The notes under the pieces: generated by a model
What the model was told of the DNA's origin: nothing
Databases searched by the model: none
The model's input: only the letters and a program-made list of their open reading frames with translations
In this document: positions 38,143-48,387 of the stretch, piece after piece
How positions within the stretch are numbered: the stretch's first letter is position 1
Layout: every line of letters begins with the position of its first letter
DNA from: CAWBRT01 sp963814745
Lineage (GTDB): Bacteria; Acidobacteriota; Terriglobia; Terriglobales; Acidobacteriaceae
Length of the DNA stretch: 64,000 bases
NCBI GenBank assembly: GCA_963814745.1
Contig: CAWFEA010000003.1
Span: 62,001 to 126,000 of the forward strand
Direction of reading: 5' to 3'
Position numbers and translations under genes: made by a program

Positions 38143-39348
38143 CTAGTCCGCGGGCACTTCCGCGGTATGAACTGGAGCTGGTATAGCGCTTTTTCCGGAT
38201 TTAGGCAACAGATGCCTCGGCATAAAGAACGCATTGGCGATGACGGTCGGAATCACTGCACTGCCGATCACCGTCGCAACCAAGAACGAATACTGGCCTT
38301 CGGTAATAATGCCGTGGCTCAATCCAAACAACGAAGAGATGGTCCCGAACGTCAGGCCGGTCGACATCATCAACGTGTAATAGAGACCCTCTTCCCGCTG
38401 ATACTTAAACGCCCGCACCGTGGGCAGCAGGCCAAAGATCTTAGAGAACATCTTGGCGAAGAACAGAGCCACGAAGACCAGCGGAGCGGCAAGCAACGCC
38501 GGAACCGAAACGAACGACCCTGCGCGGAGGAAATAAAAGGGCGTCAACAGCCCAAAGGTCAAGGTGCGCAAGCGGCGTATGAGAGTGTGATCCTTGCCGA
38601 CCGTGCCCGCCAAGACCATGCCGATGATATAGGCCGGCAACACAGCTTCGCTGCCCGACCATACCGCGAGCCCTCCCATGGCAAACAGCACGAACAGCAG
38701 GTATTTCGCCTCCATTTCCGACGCTCGACCACCATATTTGCGAAAAAACTTTGGGGTCAGGAACGGCAGAACTGCGAACACCAAGACGGAAACGGCGACA
38801 AAGATAAGCGTCCTGATGGTGAATGGCGAGAAGATCAGCCCAAGTGCGATAACCGTGCCCAGGTCATTTACAAAACAAGCTGCCAGGATCGCTTTGCCGA
38901 AATCAGTCTTGTTAAACCCGAGTTCCAGCATGACCGCGTACACCACGGCGACCGAGGTTGTACTCAGCGCAACTCCGGCTAGCCAACTGGGGCGCGTGGC
39001 CCAGTGGAGCACGTAGTGAGCAACGGCGGTGCACCCAAAAAATGGGCCGAAAAAGCCCACGAGTCCTACGACCGTCGCCTCTTTCCATTTTGCACGAAAG
39101 ATCACGGGATCGAGTTCGGCACCGGCCAGGAAGGTGAGGACAACCGCGCCCGTTCCCGCCAGGAAAGTAATCCAGCCCGCCTTTGCCCCAAGCCCACCGT
39201 GGCCGATGAACGCCATAATGACAAATTGAGCAACCGTGCCGACGACAATCTCAGTCAATGCGGTCGAAATCTTGAACCAAATCGCAAGCAGGGTTGCGAT
39301 GAGCGCTAAACCGACCCATAACGCGGCAAGTACCCACACATTTTCCAT
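38143..39348 (-). CDS. Cation:proton antiporter, CPA2 (Kef/NapA-like)
   Basis: 401 residues with 11-13 predicted helices. Conserved features include GAVVLTFLAGAELDPVIFRAKW in the helix 3-4 hairpin, a paired-acid-like segment around CFVNDLGTVIAL (N-D, as in electrogenic NapA-like exchangers rather than the Q-D of KefC), and GSEAVLPAYIIGMVLAG. No C-terminal RCK domain is present. Probably exchanges Na+ or K+ for H+; forms an operon with the downstream UspA gene. Confidence 0.85.
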   Translation of the reverse strand: MENVWVLAALWVGLALIATLLAIWFKISTALTEIVVGTVAQFVIMAFIGHGGLGAKAGWITFLAGTGAVVLTFLAGAELDPVIFRAKWKEATVVGLVGFFGPFFGCTAVAHYVLHWATRPSWLAGVALSTTSVAVVYAVMLELGFNKTDFGKAILAACFVNDLGTVIALGLIFSPFTIRTLIFVAVSVLVFAVLPFLTPKFFRKYGGRASEMEAKYLLFVLFAMGGLAVWSGSEAVLPAYIIGMVLAGTVGKDHTLIRRLRTLTFGLLTPFYFLRAGSFVSVPALLAAPLVFVALFFAKMFSKIFGLLPTVRAFKYQREEGLYYTLMMSTGLTFGTISSLFGLSHGIITEGQYSFLVATVIGSAVIPTVIANAFFMPRHLLPKSGKSAIPAPVHTAEVPAD

Positions 39349-39913
39349 CGAACGCAGCTCCTAATTTGTAGTGGATCTCTGCCGGGGACATGACCCCGCG
39401 ACAAGAAATCTGTCAGGAGTCATCATCTGTCCCGGCTAATTGGGTGGGACAGCGGTTGAAGGTGAACTCCTTCACCGTCACTTTAAAAGCAATAGCTGAT
39501 GACGCTTTGAAAAGTCAAGCAGACGTTTTTTCTTGTGCCTCCGCCGGCCACAGGGTTCCACAGAAAAGTCGTGTCGAATTGCACACCTGCGAGAGGCTCC
39601 GGTTCTTGCAGCAGGACGAATCACCAGATGCACTCATGCCGGCGAGGGAGGATGCGCGGAAGATTATTTCTTATGCACTCCAGTTGCTGTTTTGGCGAGC
39701 AGGCCCCGACCAGTCGATCCAATTGGGAGAAGCAATTCCTGCTATTGGATCAAACAATTGGACCGCAGCCAAATTCCGCTCATAAGCTTCTGATACCAGA
39801 GGGGACCACAAACAGATCGCGGAGCGATCGTGGACAGCACCTCGCCAGCACCCGCATACATCAAACTGAACATGTTTCCGAATGTAATTCGGGAATCGAA
39901 GGAGCCAGGCCTG
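39349..39913. other. Intergenic region, divergent promoters
   Basis: 565 bp between the leftward antiporter and rightward aldehyde dehydrogenase. Some open frames cross it, but they are out of register with any recognisable domain. The dehydrogenase frame could be extended to 39830, but the ribosome site AAGGAG favours 39914. Confidence 0.4.
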
Positions 39914-41383
39914 ATGAGCACCACGCAACAACAATCCCGTCCCGCTCTGCCCGCAAACACCGTGCTTGCGCCGACGCTCTCGTTTGTCGAGGGCCAATGG
40001 GTCAAGGGACCAACCAGTGTTCCGGTGTTAGACAAATACACGGGCGAGGTTTTCGCCGAAGTTTTCGAGCCCTCCCCGGAACAGGCGGCCAGGGCGGTGG
40101 CTGCCGCACGCAAAGCCGTCACCGCCGGGGCTCCGCCGCCGCTTGCCCGCGCCGCGGCCTTGAGAAGATGCGCCGAGTTGCTGGAGAAGAACCGCCAGCG
40201 CTTTATCGATCATATGGTGGCCGAGGCAGGCTTCACCATCGCGGAGGCGACAGGCGATTTCGAGCGCTCGATGATTACGCTGACGCTGTCGGCCGAAGAA
40301 GCCACCCGGCTGGTGGGCGAACAAGTTGCCTTCGCCGGAAGCCCCGGGCAGCACAACCGTATTGGGTTCACGATCCGCGTGCCGCTCGGAATCGTCTGCG
40401 CCATAACGCCCTTCAACTCGCCGCTGAACACCGTGGTGCACAAGGTTGCGCCGTCGTTGGCGGGCGGGAATGCAGTCATCCTGAAGCCAGCCGGTTACAC
40501 GCCGCTCACCGCTGCCCTGCTGGTCGAAGCTTTGCTGGAAGCCGGCATCGAGCCTGGATTCATCTCGTTGATTCAAGGCCGCGGCTCAGTCATTGGGAAT
40601 GTGCTTCTCGAAAACCAGGACATCGACTTTTATGCGTTCACCGGAAGCACTGAGGTCGGAGCAGTTCTTCAGCAAGCCGCCGGTTTGCGCAAAACCCAGC
40701 TTGAGTTAGGAAGCATTGCCAGCACAATCGTCTGTAACGATGCTGAGTTGGCGCGAGCTGTTCCGAAGATCGCGAATGGGACATTCCGCAAGGCGGGCCA
40801 AGTTTGCACTTCCATTCAAAGGCTCTACGTCCAGGAAGGCATTGTGGATCAGGTGCTCAAAGACCTCGCCCGGGAAGCGTCGCTGATGCCTGCCGGCGAT
40901 CCGAGAGACCCAAAGACAAAAGTTGGACCAATGATCAGCGAGTCTGCCGCCAAGCGCGCGGAATCGTGGCTGCGGGAAGCCGCGCGGGGCGGCGCCCGCA
41001 TCGTCTGCGGCGGCCAACGGTCGGGTTCCGTGTTGCAGCCGACCATCGTGACCGATGTCAAACCAGGAATGAAGGTGGTTGATCAAGAGATCTTTGCCCC
41101 GGTGATTTGCGTAATCCCCTTCAAGACGATTGGGGAAGCCATCCAGGGGGCGAACGATCAGCCTTATGGACTGGCGGCCGGCATTTTCACACGCGACATC
41201 AATCAAGCAATGCAGGCGGCGACGACTCTCCGCTTCGGCGCCGTTCACATCAACGAGACTTCGAGTTCGCGGGTGGATGGAATGCCTTTCGGCGGGGTCA
41301 AAGCCAGCGGACATGGAATGGAAGGACCGAAGTACACGATCCGTGAAGTGACCGAAGAACGGCTGATCACCATCAATCCGTAG
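39914..41383 (+). CDS. NAD(P)+-dependent aldehyde dehydrogenase
   Basis: 489 residues, class-3-like ALDH superfamily. Cofactor region AITPFNSPLNTVVHKVAPSL and FTGSTEVGAVLQ (Rossmann). The catalytic glutamate context is LELGSIASTIV and the nucleophile Cys is in FRKAGQVCTSIQRLYV (around residue 295). The C-terminal PFGGVKASGHGMEGP is the oligomerisation/active-site lid. ELGS instead of the common ELGGK-P suggests a sub-family such as lactaldehyde/sulfolactaldehyde- or semialdehyde-type enzymes. Monocistronic. Substrate not determinable. Confidence 0.9.
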   Translation: MSTTQQQSRPALPANTVLAPTLSFVEGQWVKGPTSVPVLDKYTGEVFAEVFEPSPEQAARAVAAARKAVTAGAPPPLARAAALRRCAELLEKNRQRFIDHMVAEAGFTIAEATGDFERSMITLTLSAEEATRLVGEQVAFAGSPGQHNRIGFTIRVPLGIVCAITPFNSPLNTVVHKVAPSLAGGNAVILKPAGYTPLTAALLVEALLEAGIEPGFISLIQGRGSVIGNVLLENQDIDFYAFTGSTEVGAVLQQAAGLRKTQLELGSIASTIVCNDAELARAVPKIANGTFRKAGQVCTSIQRLYVQEGIVDQVLKDLAREASLMPAGDPRDPKTKVGPMISESAAKRAESWLREAARGGARIVCGGQRSGSVLQPTIVTDVKPGMKVVDQEIFAPVICVIPFKTIGEAIQGANDQPYGLAAGIFTRDINQAMQAATTLRFGAVHINETSSSRVDGMPFGGVKASGHGMEGPKYTIREVTEERLITINP

Positions 41384-41418
41384 ACGCTGCCCTCGATTCG
41401 ATAGGATATGGCTCACGA

Positions 41419-42126
41419 TTACCAACCCGCCTGGCGCATCCGCTCAAGGATTAGCGCGCTGTAGTTATTCATGCGCTCGGGCCGTCGCCTCAAAGGAGCC
41501 GGCAGAATCGCGGCGAGCTTTGCGGCCTGTTCCCTGCCGATAATCCGGGCCGTGGTTCCGTCGTAGTAACGACACGCCGACTCCGCACCATAAATGCCAG
41601 GTCCCCATTCGACCACGTTGAGGTAGATCTCCAGAATGCGCCGCTTGCCGAGGACTAATTCGGCCACCGGCACCAGGGTGAACTCCGCGCCCTTACGCAG
41701 GAAAGAGCGGCCCGTTCCGAAGAACAGATTTTTTACGAGTTGCTGCGTAATGGTGGAACCGCCGCGCATGCGACCACCTTCCAAATCTTTTTCGGCAGCG
41801 AGTTTGATGGCGTACCAATCGAACCCATGGTGCTGGTAGAAGCGCCCGTCCTCCGCGGCGATTACGGCGTGCTGTAAATCAGGCGAGATTTGGCCGAGCG
41901 GAATGAATTGATAGTGTTCGTGATATGGCGTGTGGTGAATCCAGGCCTGTAAGCGGCGCTGGATGTGCACCGCGGTTGTTGGTGGGTCGATCCACCGGGC
42001 GGCCAGAACGAGCAGCGCGGCAAGCGACCAAATAAGCAGTACGCCGACGGCGAACCATCGAACCAAGGATCGGAGAAAACCCTTTCGCAGCGGGGTCTTG
42101 GCGCGCGTATGTGGCCTTGGAATCAC
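41419..42126 (-). CDS. mtgA: Monofunctional biosynthetic peptidoglycan transglycosylase
   Basis: 235 residues: one N-terminal membrane anchor (VGVLLIWSLAALLVLAA) and a GT51 domain. Motif 1 AAEDGRFYQHHGFDW carries the catalytic Glu; motif 2 is RGGSTITQQLVKNLFF, motif 3 RKGAEFTLVP.AELVLGKRRILEIYLN and motif 4 EWGPGIYGAESACRYY. There is no transpeptidase domain, so it polymerises lipid II glycan strands only. Standard length for MtgA. Confidence 0.95.
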   Translation of the reverse strand: MIPRPHTRAKTPLRKGFLRSLVRWFAVGVLLIWSLAALLVLAARWIDPPTTAVHIQRRLQAWIHHTPYHEHYQFIPLGQISPDLQHAVIAAEDGRFYQHHGFDWYAIKLAAEKDLEGGRMRGGSTITQQLVKNLFFGTGRSFLRKGAEFTLVPVAELVLGKRRILEIYLNVVEWGPGIYGAESACRYYDGTTARIIGREQAAKLAAILPAPLRRRPERMNNYSALILERMRQAGW

Positions 42127-42294
42127 ATTTCAGAATAGCAGCCCAGGCTTGGTTGCCGCTTCCGGCTGATCTTGCGCGCGACTTACGGACTAGGAATGCC
42201 GACAGATGTCCCCAAGCAGCAGTCCCGCCTTTCCGTTCGCAATCAACCGCAATCCCAAATTCGTGCTTCCAACCTTCCAATGTGAGACGGCGCG

Positions 42295-43005
42295 TCAACT
42301 GTTCTGCCGCAGGCGTGCAGAGATAACGTTCTTCGGATCATTGAACCAAACGCAAAGGGCAGTGTCGTCAATGTGAAAAAGATGCATTCGTTGTGACAGT
42401 CCATCGAGATATGTGGAAAGGTCGCCGTATTCCGGTCGGCGATAATCGTGCCAAAGAATGCAGGACTCCTTGTTTTTTGCCACCATTTCGAAAGCATTTT
42501 CCGTATCCGATTTGACCGTCGTACGATCGTGACCACCATCTAAAAAAACAAGATCAATGGAATCTTTCCACGGGGAGAAATCATAGGTGATGGAGTTGCC
42601 CTCTAACGTTGTGATCCTGTGGGCGACGGAACTCCCCACGAAATCCAGCGAACGCGAAGTGATACGTGCTTCGGTTAGCGGAGCATCGGCCGGATGCTGT
42701 TTCACCTCGCCGATACAGCCTTCATCAAGGTCGAGAGTCAGAACTTCGCCCCCTTCGGGAATATTTAGCGCTAGGTTCAGAGTGGTGCTTCCGAGAAACG
42801 TGCCAAACTCAAATACCCGATGTCCACTTATGATCTGGTTTGCGGCGATCAATAAACAGGTTTCCAGCAGAGTCACTCCACCCCCGCCGCGACAAGGCGG
42901 GAGTTGTACCTGAATGACACGTTGGGCTGGCGGGGTATTGACAAGGGTAAAGATCTTGTTTGGGCGAATGTGATGCATAGGATTGCTTTCTGAAATTATT
43001 CGCAC
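42295..43005 (-). CDS. Class I SAM-dependent methyltransferase (methyltransferase 24-like)
   Basis: 236 residues. VFEFGTFLGSTTLNLA is the SAM loop (motif I), VLTLDLDEG strand 2, DLVFLDGGHD the motif-IV acid, and ESCILWHDYRRPEYGDL the later strand. This resembles O-methyltransferases placed in glycan or secondary-metabolite loci. It is divergent from the TPP-enzyme/SDR cassette. An ATG at 42978 is an alternative start. Substrate unknown. Confidence 0.72.
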   Translation of the reverse strand: MRIISESNPMHHIRPNKIFTLVNTPPAQRVIQVQLPPCRGGGGVTLLETCLLIAANQIISGHRVFEFGTFLGSTTLNLALNIPEGGEVLTLDLDEGCIGEVKQHPADAPLTEARITSRSLDFVGSSVAHRITTLEGNSITYDFSPWKDSIDLVFLDGGHDRTTVKSDTENAFEMVAKNKESCILWHDYRRPEYGDLSTYLDGLSQRMHLFHIDDTALCVWFNDPKNVISARLRQNS

Positions 43006-43172
43006 CTCGTCGATTCCCGTTCAAGAATTCGGCAGCTCTTTTACCGACTCGTGCCACGGGGCTCTATAGGAATACAATTCAGGCCTTCGCAACTGCTCAT
43101 TCATGATTTCAGCAGAAAGATTCGACGAAAAATTACGCCGCATCCGGCATTGTGCCCATTTCGAGAGATCCC

Positions 43173-45044
43173 ATGCTGATTTTACACCCTCAACCGGCGC
43201 GTCGCGCCAAGCCTCCCGGCGGGCTTCGCGAACTGCTTGAGCCGTTGTATGATGAAGACGTGTCAGACCTTATTATCAGCCGAAATCGTAATATAGCGAG
43301 CTATGCCGTCGATCTGGTGGCTGCGCTGGGAACAGAGACCGTGTTCACGCTCTCTGGCGGCATGGCCATGTATCTCAACCGGGCGGTGGCCAGGCATGCA
43401 GAATTGAGACCTGTTTATTGCCAGCACGAACAAGCGTGCGTGGCCGCGGCGGAAGGCTACGCCAAGGCGAGCGATTTTCGCCGCGCGGGGTTCGCGGTGA
43501 TTACCGCAGGTCCCGGCGTCTCGAATTCTGTTACTTCGCTGATTTCCGCGTACGGCGATTCAACCCCTCTGATCGTGCTGGCGGGCCAGATCAAAACCGC
43601 CGACATTGATCGGTACGGCACGCGCACGCACGGCATTCAGGAGATTCGCTCACCAGAGCTTATTTCACCGTGCGTCAAGCGGTTCGCGCGTCTTGATGCC
43701 GAGCACTACCGGGAAGATCTTGTGGCGACCATTGTCGAGGCGTTCAAAGATCGACCCGGGCCGGTCTTTATAGAGATTCCTCTCGATGTGCAAGGCGTGC
43801 CCCTGGAATATTCCGCCGCTGATATTGCGAGCGCTGCCGAAAGCATCCGGCGAAAAATCTCTTGCGATTCGAGGGCTGCGGGATCCGCACCAGCACTAAC
43901 GCTCTGCTTGGAACGGCTGTTGGAAGCCAAGCGCCCGCTGCTCTATGTCGGGAATGGGTGCCGCATTGCAGGTGTGGAAGATTCAGTCCGCACTTTCATT
44001 GCACAGCACGCGATTCCAGCTGTTTTTTCATGGCTGTCGTTTGACATTCTCTCCAGCCAGGAACCGTGGCATTTCGGTTGTCCCGGTGGACTGGCGCCGA
44101 TTTCCTCGAACGAGATCCTCGCTCGCGCCGATGTCATTCTGTTTCTTGGCGCCCGGCTAGACCTTGGGACCACTGCTTTTCAGCGGGAATGCTTTGGCGC
44201 GCAGGCACGGCGATATTTTGTCGATGTAGATGCCAACGAACTGGCAAAATTTCACGAGTTCCCGAACAGCCAATGCATTCCGGCTGATCTCCGTTGTTTC
44301 CCGGAAGCGATTGCGAAGGGAGCATTCACTGCCAATAGCCATGCCGGCCCCTCATGGCTGGAATGGTGTGCGGAGAGACACAAGCGTTATTTGCAAGAGG
44401 AAAGCGAGCGGCTTGCCTCCGACAAAATGACGATGTACGGGGTTGCGGTGCGGCTTTCGCGCTGGTCCGAGGGGAAGGTGTTCGTGCCTGCGAGTTCCGG
44501 GTATGCCGAAGAGACTTTCACCCGCTTTTTCGCCCCTGGGAACGGTGCGCGGTTCTTCAACGGAGCAGCCCTGGGTTCAATGGGCTTAGGCCTGCCACAC
44601 TCAATTGGGGCTGCTTTTGGTTCCGCAAGACAGGTGATCTGCCTGGAGGCAGATGGCGGCATCATGCTGAACATCCAGGAACTCGCCACCCTTTCCCATT
44701 ACGCTCCGAAAGGGTTTGTGCTCTTCGTGCTCAACAATGGAGGTTATGAATCCGTGCGGGCGTCGCAGGATCGATATTTTGGCGAGGCCAGGGGGGTTGA
44801 CCGAGATTCCGGTCTCTTCATCCCGGACTTTGCAAAGATTTCGGCTGCCTTTGGTCTTCGCTATATGCGCGTGGAATCCGTGGGCGCGTTAGATGATCTT
44901 TTGCCGCAGCTCAATCCCGGCGACAGCCCAATTATGGTGGACTTGCAGATTGAGAAATGTGAGCATCGAGGACCCTCCGTGAAGACAAAGATCGATGCGA
45001 ACGGCAAGCCGTATACGACTCCACTTTCGGAGCTTGCCTGGTGA
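43173..45044 (+). CDS. Thiamine-pyrophosphate enzyme, acetolactate synthase-like
   Basis: About 623 residues with the three-domain TPP architecture. The N-terminal pyrimidine domain has SGGMAMYLNRAV and the catalytic Glu of QHEQACVAAAEGYAKAS. The central domain follows (LYVGNGCRIAGVED). The C-terminal PP domain has the Mg/TPP motif EADGGIMLNIQELATLSHY...NNGGY (GDG-like with 25-odd residues to NN). It is coupled by GTGA overlap to an SDR gene and then a second SDR. Such TPP enzymes with SDRs make branched deoxysugars (YerE-type) or other C2-transfer products, so I do not call it ilvB. A GTG at 43152 is an alternative start. Confidence 0.82.
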   Translation: MLILHPQPARRAKPPGGLRELLEPLYDEDVSDLIISRNRNIASYAVDLVAALGTETVFTLSGGMAMYLNRAVARHAELRPVYCQHEQACVAAAEGYAKASDFRRAGFAVITAGPGVSNSVTSLISAYGDSTPLIVLAGQIKTADIDRYGTRTHGIQEIRSPELISPCVKRFARLDAEHYREDLVATIVEAFKDRPGPVFIEIPLDVQGVPLEYSAADIASAAESIRRKISCDSRAAGSAPALTLCLERLLEAKRPLLYVGNGCRIAGVEDSVRTFIAQHAIPAVFSWLSFDILSSQEPWHFGCPGGLAPISSNEILARADVILFLGARLDLGTTAFQRECFGAQARRYFVDVDANELAKFHEFPNSQCIPADLRCFPEAIAKGAFTANSHAGPSWLEWCAERHKRYLQEESERLASDKMTMYGVAVRLSRWSEGKVFVPASSGYAEETFTRFFAPGNGARFFNGAALGSMGLGLPHSIGAAFGSARQVICLEADGGIMLNIQELATLSHYAPKGFVLFVLNNGGYESVRASQDRYFGEARGVDRDSGLFIPDFAKISAAFGLRYMRVESVGALDDLLPQLNPGDSPIMVDLQIEKCEHRGPSVKTKIDANGKPYTTPLSELAW

Positions 45045-45730
45045 AATCATTGATTTTTGGCGCGTCGGGCGGACTGGCAACTGCCGTGGCGCGGGCTTTC
45101 CTGGACCGTGATTGGTGCGTGGACCTGGTTACACGCAAGGCCAAACTTGAGGCAGTCAAATACAATTTTGCAGAGGCCGTGAACCGGAATCAAGCTCGGG
45201 TATTGGCCGTTGATGACAGGTATTCATCGTTCGCTCCCACGCAGCCCTATCAGGCGTATTTCTTTACCCAAGCCCTGTTCTTACCGAACCCAATCACCGC
45301 GCTGCACGATGCCGGCATCGCCCAAGAGATCGATGTGGGATTGGTGGACATCATTCAGCTCGTCAGGAACCTATTGGTGCAGAATCCGCCTGATCCTGAA
45401 GAGCGCCGCGATTATGGTTTCATCGGCTCGACTTCTGCCTATGCTGGATTTCGAAACACCTCGGTTTATTGCGCTGTCAAACATGGCCTGCTCGGTTTCG
45501 TCCGCGCCATGAACGATGAATATGCGCGGACGGACACTCGGTTCTGGTTGTTCTCTATGGGAACTATGAACACGGAAATGGGAAGGCGCTTAACCGAGCA
45601 GGATCCTTCCAGTTTCCTCCAACCTGCCGATGTCGCGGCGCGCATTGTTGACGCTGTCTGTTCGCGCTCGAATGTCTTTGAGCCAGAAGTCATTTTTCGG
45701 CGGCGGACGATTCGTTTTTTGGAGAAATAA
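45041..45730 (+). CDS. Short-chain dehydrogenase/reductase (first of pair)
   Basis: 229 residues. The glycine-rich cofactor loop is at the N-terminus (LIFGASGGLATAVARAF). The active-site Ser is in FIGSTSAYAG, with the Tyr/Lys in VYCAVKHGLLGF (YxxxK). The GTG start overlaps the TPP-enzyme stop, so translation is coupled. The middle region is divergent from typical ketoacyl reductases, pointing to a specialised sugar or small-molecule substrate. Confidence 0.82.
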   Translation: MKSLIFGASGGLATAVARAFLDRDWCVDLVTRKAKLEAVKYNFAEAVNRNQARVLAVDDRYSSFAPTQPYQAYFFTQALFLPNPITALHDAGIAQEIDVGLVDIIQLVRNLLVQNPPDPEERRDYGFIGSTSAYAGFRNTSVYCAVKHGLLGFVRAMNDEYARTDTRFWLFSMGTMNTEMGRRLTEQDPSSFLQPADVAARIVDAVCSRSNVFEPEVIFRRRTIRFLEK

Positions 45731-45732
45731 GG

Positions 45733-46468
45733 GTGTCTCAAATATCCACATGTATCGTCACTGGCGCGGCCGCGGGGAACGGGTTTGCGATTGCGGCCAA
45801 ACTTCGTCAACAAGGACACCGGGTTGTCGGTATCGATCTCGCCCGGATTTCCGCAGAATGCACTGATTGCGCGCTTCAAGGCGATGTCCTTGACCAAGCC
45901 CTTATCGAAGCTGCTTTTGGCCAAGCGCTTTTCAACGGCTGCCGGGGCAGTTTATCTCATCAACAATGCGGGAATTACTCGTCCTGGCCTGCCGCAGTCG
46001 GACTCGGCTTGGCAAAGCACGATAGAGGTGAATCTGCGAGTCCCGTTTGAGTGGGCGCGCTATTTCGCCAAGCGCGTGACCGATGGAAGTATCCAGGAAG
46101 GAGGAATCGTATTTATCGGTTCCCTCGCGACGACGCTGGGCTTTCCCGGTAACCCGGCTTATCACGCATCCAAATCCGGCGTTCTCGGCCTGACGCGCGC
46201 TTTCGCCTACGATCTTGGCAGCAGCGGCATCCGTGTGAATTGCGTTTCGCCCGGTTATATCCACACCGCCATGACAGACAAATCGTACAACGATACCGCC
46301 CTGAACGCTGCCCTGCGCCGTCATACTCTGCTGAATCGTTGGGGGATGCCGGAAGACGTTGCCAACGCTGTAGCATTCCTTTGTGACCCCATGTCCAGCT
46401 ACATAACGGGAATTAACCTTCCCGTAGACGGCGGTTGGTCAGTATGTGGATTGATCGAAAATACCTAG
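45733..46468 (+). CDS. Short-chain dehydrogenase/reductase (second of pair, one frameshift)
   Basis: About 245 residues. Cofactor loop VTGAAAGNGFAIA, then after the frame break NNAGITRPGLPQ, catalytic Ser in IGSLATTLG, YHASKSGVLGLTRAFA (YxxxK) and VNCVSPGYIHTAMTD, a classical SDR. The break is an extra A at 45934-45935; removing it joins QALFTAAGAVYLINNAGI. It directly follows the first SDR by two bases, completing a three-gene cassette. Confidence 0.82.
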
Positions 46469-46476
46469 AGCTTGTT

Positions 46477-46638
46477 TCATGCCCAGACCAGCACGATATC
46501 GAACCGTCCGCAGCGGGCACGAGTGCCGCTGACGCCGTGATCGACATATTGCTCGACGACCTCAAGGCCGCGCTGTTGGGCCATCTGCTGTAGGTCGTGG
46601 AGCTGGGTTTCAGGATGTTGATCGAGTGTGGATACGCG
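46477..46638 (-). pseudogene. Serine recombinase (resolvase/invertase) N-terminal remnant
   Basis: Reading leftward, the frame gives RVSTLDQHPETQLHDLQQMA, then EQYVDHGVSGTRAR and FDIVLVWA before a stop. This is the N-terminal catalytic-domain sequence of resolvases, but the first residues up to the catalytic Ser region are cut and an internal segment between GTRAR and FDIVLVWA is shortened. It marks a former mobile-element boundary at the right edge of the TPP/SDR cassette. Confidence 0.75.
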
Positions 46639-47106
46639 CGGGCAGGGCGGCACGCTTCACGCGAACCGCTCCAGGGAACGGATCTCATCCCGCATCTTCG
46701 ACGACCATGTCGTGCAGGAAGCGCAGGCGCGGCAAGCTGGGCTGTACCTGCTGAGATTCGAGCACCCATTCAAGTTGGAAAAGCTGCATGGCATCGCTAG
46801 GGCAGATTCAGAGTCGGTGTATCCGGCACCATCATCGCCGGGCGAAACGCCCGGCTACCTTACTGGACACAACTTCCGCGAATCCGGTGTAACACCCATC
46901 GATCAGAGTGGGAAGTCCTGGCGATTTGAAGTACGCATTCACTCGGGCGACTTCACAAAGATGAAGATTGTGACCCGACCAGGGTTGACCAACTTGTAGA
47001 AGATACGGCCCAAACGACAGGACACCTCGCCAGCATGGTTTCGGGAGTGCTCAGAGCACCTTGGGTGGGGAGTAAAACAAGACGCTTTCCGTGGCGCGGG
47101 CGACGC
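46639..47106. other. Degenerate stretch after recombinase remnant, strong hairpin inside
   Basis: No recognisable gene. A perfect hairpin GCCGGGCG-AAA-CGCCCGGC sits at 46837-46855 without a following T-run. Some short frames look protein-like but could not be assigned. Probably decayed mobile DNA. Confidence 0.4.
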
Positions 47107-47645
47107 TTACTTTGCCGCTTCTGTATGCAGCCAGGCGGCGAACTTGAGTACCTTGCTGCACTCGTGATGCGGCGAAGGATAGACGAGGTAATGTTGGTGC
47201 AAGCGCATGCTCTTGTGGTCGGGGAACACCGGCGCCAGCTGGCCGTTCTTGAGAAATCCGTCAGCCAGTTTGCTGCTCTGCAGGGCGATGCCGAATCCCT
47301 GCACGGCGGCATCGATCGACAGCTGTGCGCGATCGACCCGCAAGGCATATTCGCTCGGACACAGGCCAACGCCGTTGGCCGAAAACCACTGCGGCCACTG
47401 GATTAGATCGGGTTCGCAAAGGATCAGCTCCTGCAACAGCAGATCTTCCGGGGCCTGCACGTTCAGCCGCGCTTGCAGGCGCGGGCTAACCATGGGCATT
47501 ACCTCTTCGGCAAAGATGCTTTGCACATAGAGCTTGGGCCAGTAGCCGGTTCCGTAGCGGATGTCGAGATCGATACTCTCGCGGGCGAAATCGGACCCAC
47601 CAGGTGAGGCGAACAGCTGGACGCTGACCTCCGGGTGCGCGGCGC
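47107..47645 (-). pseudogene. LysR regulator, effector-domain fragment (DNA-binding domain missing)
   Basis: About 175 residues match the C-terminal effector domain of GcvA-type LysR proteins: HPEVSVQLFASPGGSDFARE, IDLDIRYGTGYWPKL, then EVMPMVSPRLQARL and VDRAQLSIDAAVQGFGIAL. The frame runs out of homology at about 47645, exactly where the oppositely oriented HMG-CoA lyase fragment begins, so the HTH half is gone. Probably non-functional. Confidence 0.8.
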
Positions 47646-48321
47646 GCAGACGGCTTTTGCGGCCGGTGCGCACAAGATCACCCTGCCAGTCTCGGTCAGT
47701 GAGCCGCACTCGCTAGCCAACGTGCGCAAGACGCACCAGCAGATGATCGAAGAAGTCGCGAGCGTGGTGGAACTGCGCAACCGGCAGTATTCCCAGGTCG
47801 GCATCGAGGCCGGGCTGTCGACGGCCTTCGGCTGCACCCTCCAGGGAGTCGTGCCGGAGGACGACACGATTCGCGTGGCGGTGACAATGGCTGACTTGGG
47901 GGTGGACGAGGTCGGTCTGTCGGACACTTGCGGCTACGCCAATCCGGCGCAGGTCAAGCGGCTGTTCAAGCGGCTACAGGTGGAGTTGGGGAAGAAGGCG
48001 GGCGGAGCGCACTTCCACAACACGCGCGGACAGGGACTGGCTAATGTAGTGGCGGCTATCGACGTGGGCGTTACCACGTTCGACAGCTCACAGGGCGGGC
48101 TCGGCGGCTGCCCGTACGCGCCTGGGGCGACAGGCAACATCGTGACCGAGGATCTGGTGTATCTGCTGGAGTCGATGGGTTTGCGTACGGGGATAAACCT
48201 GGAGAAGCTGATCGCCGCGCGTGCCGCACTGACCAAAGGACTGCCGGGGGAGCCTCTCTATGGCTATCTGCCCGCGGCCGGCATGAACAAGGGCTTTGCT
48301 TACGCCCAGCGGGCCCGCTGA
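47646..48321 (+). pseudogene. Hydroxymethylglutaryl-CoA lyase fragment (N-terminus missing)
   Basis: About 225 residues match the C-terminal three quarters of HMG-CoA lyase: GAHKITLPVSVSEPHSLANV, GLSDTCGYANPAQV, GAHFHNTRGQGLANV (metal-ligand His pair) and the glycine-rich catalytic loop GGLGGCPYAPGATGNIVTED with its Cys. The N-terminal strand with the substrate Arg/metal Asp is missing at the junction with the LysR fragment. Gene order LysR/HMG-CoA lyase is common in Proteobacteria, hinting at foreign origin (inference). Confidence 0.82.
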
Positions 48322-48387
48322 ATACGGCCCGGCGGCCAGTGCGCTCAGATTTTTTCTCGCCGACTTTTCATATAAGGAGATTTCGCT

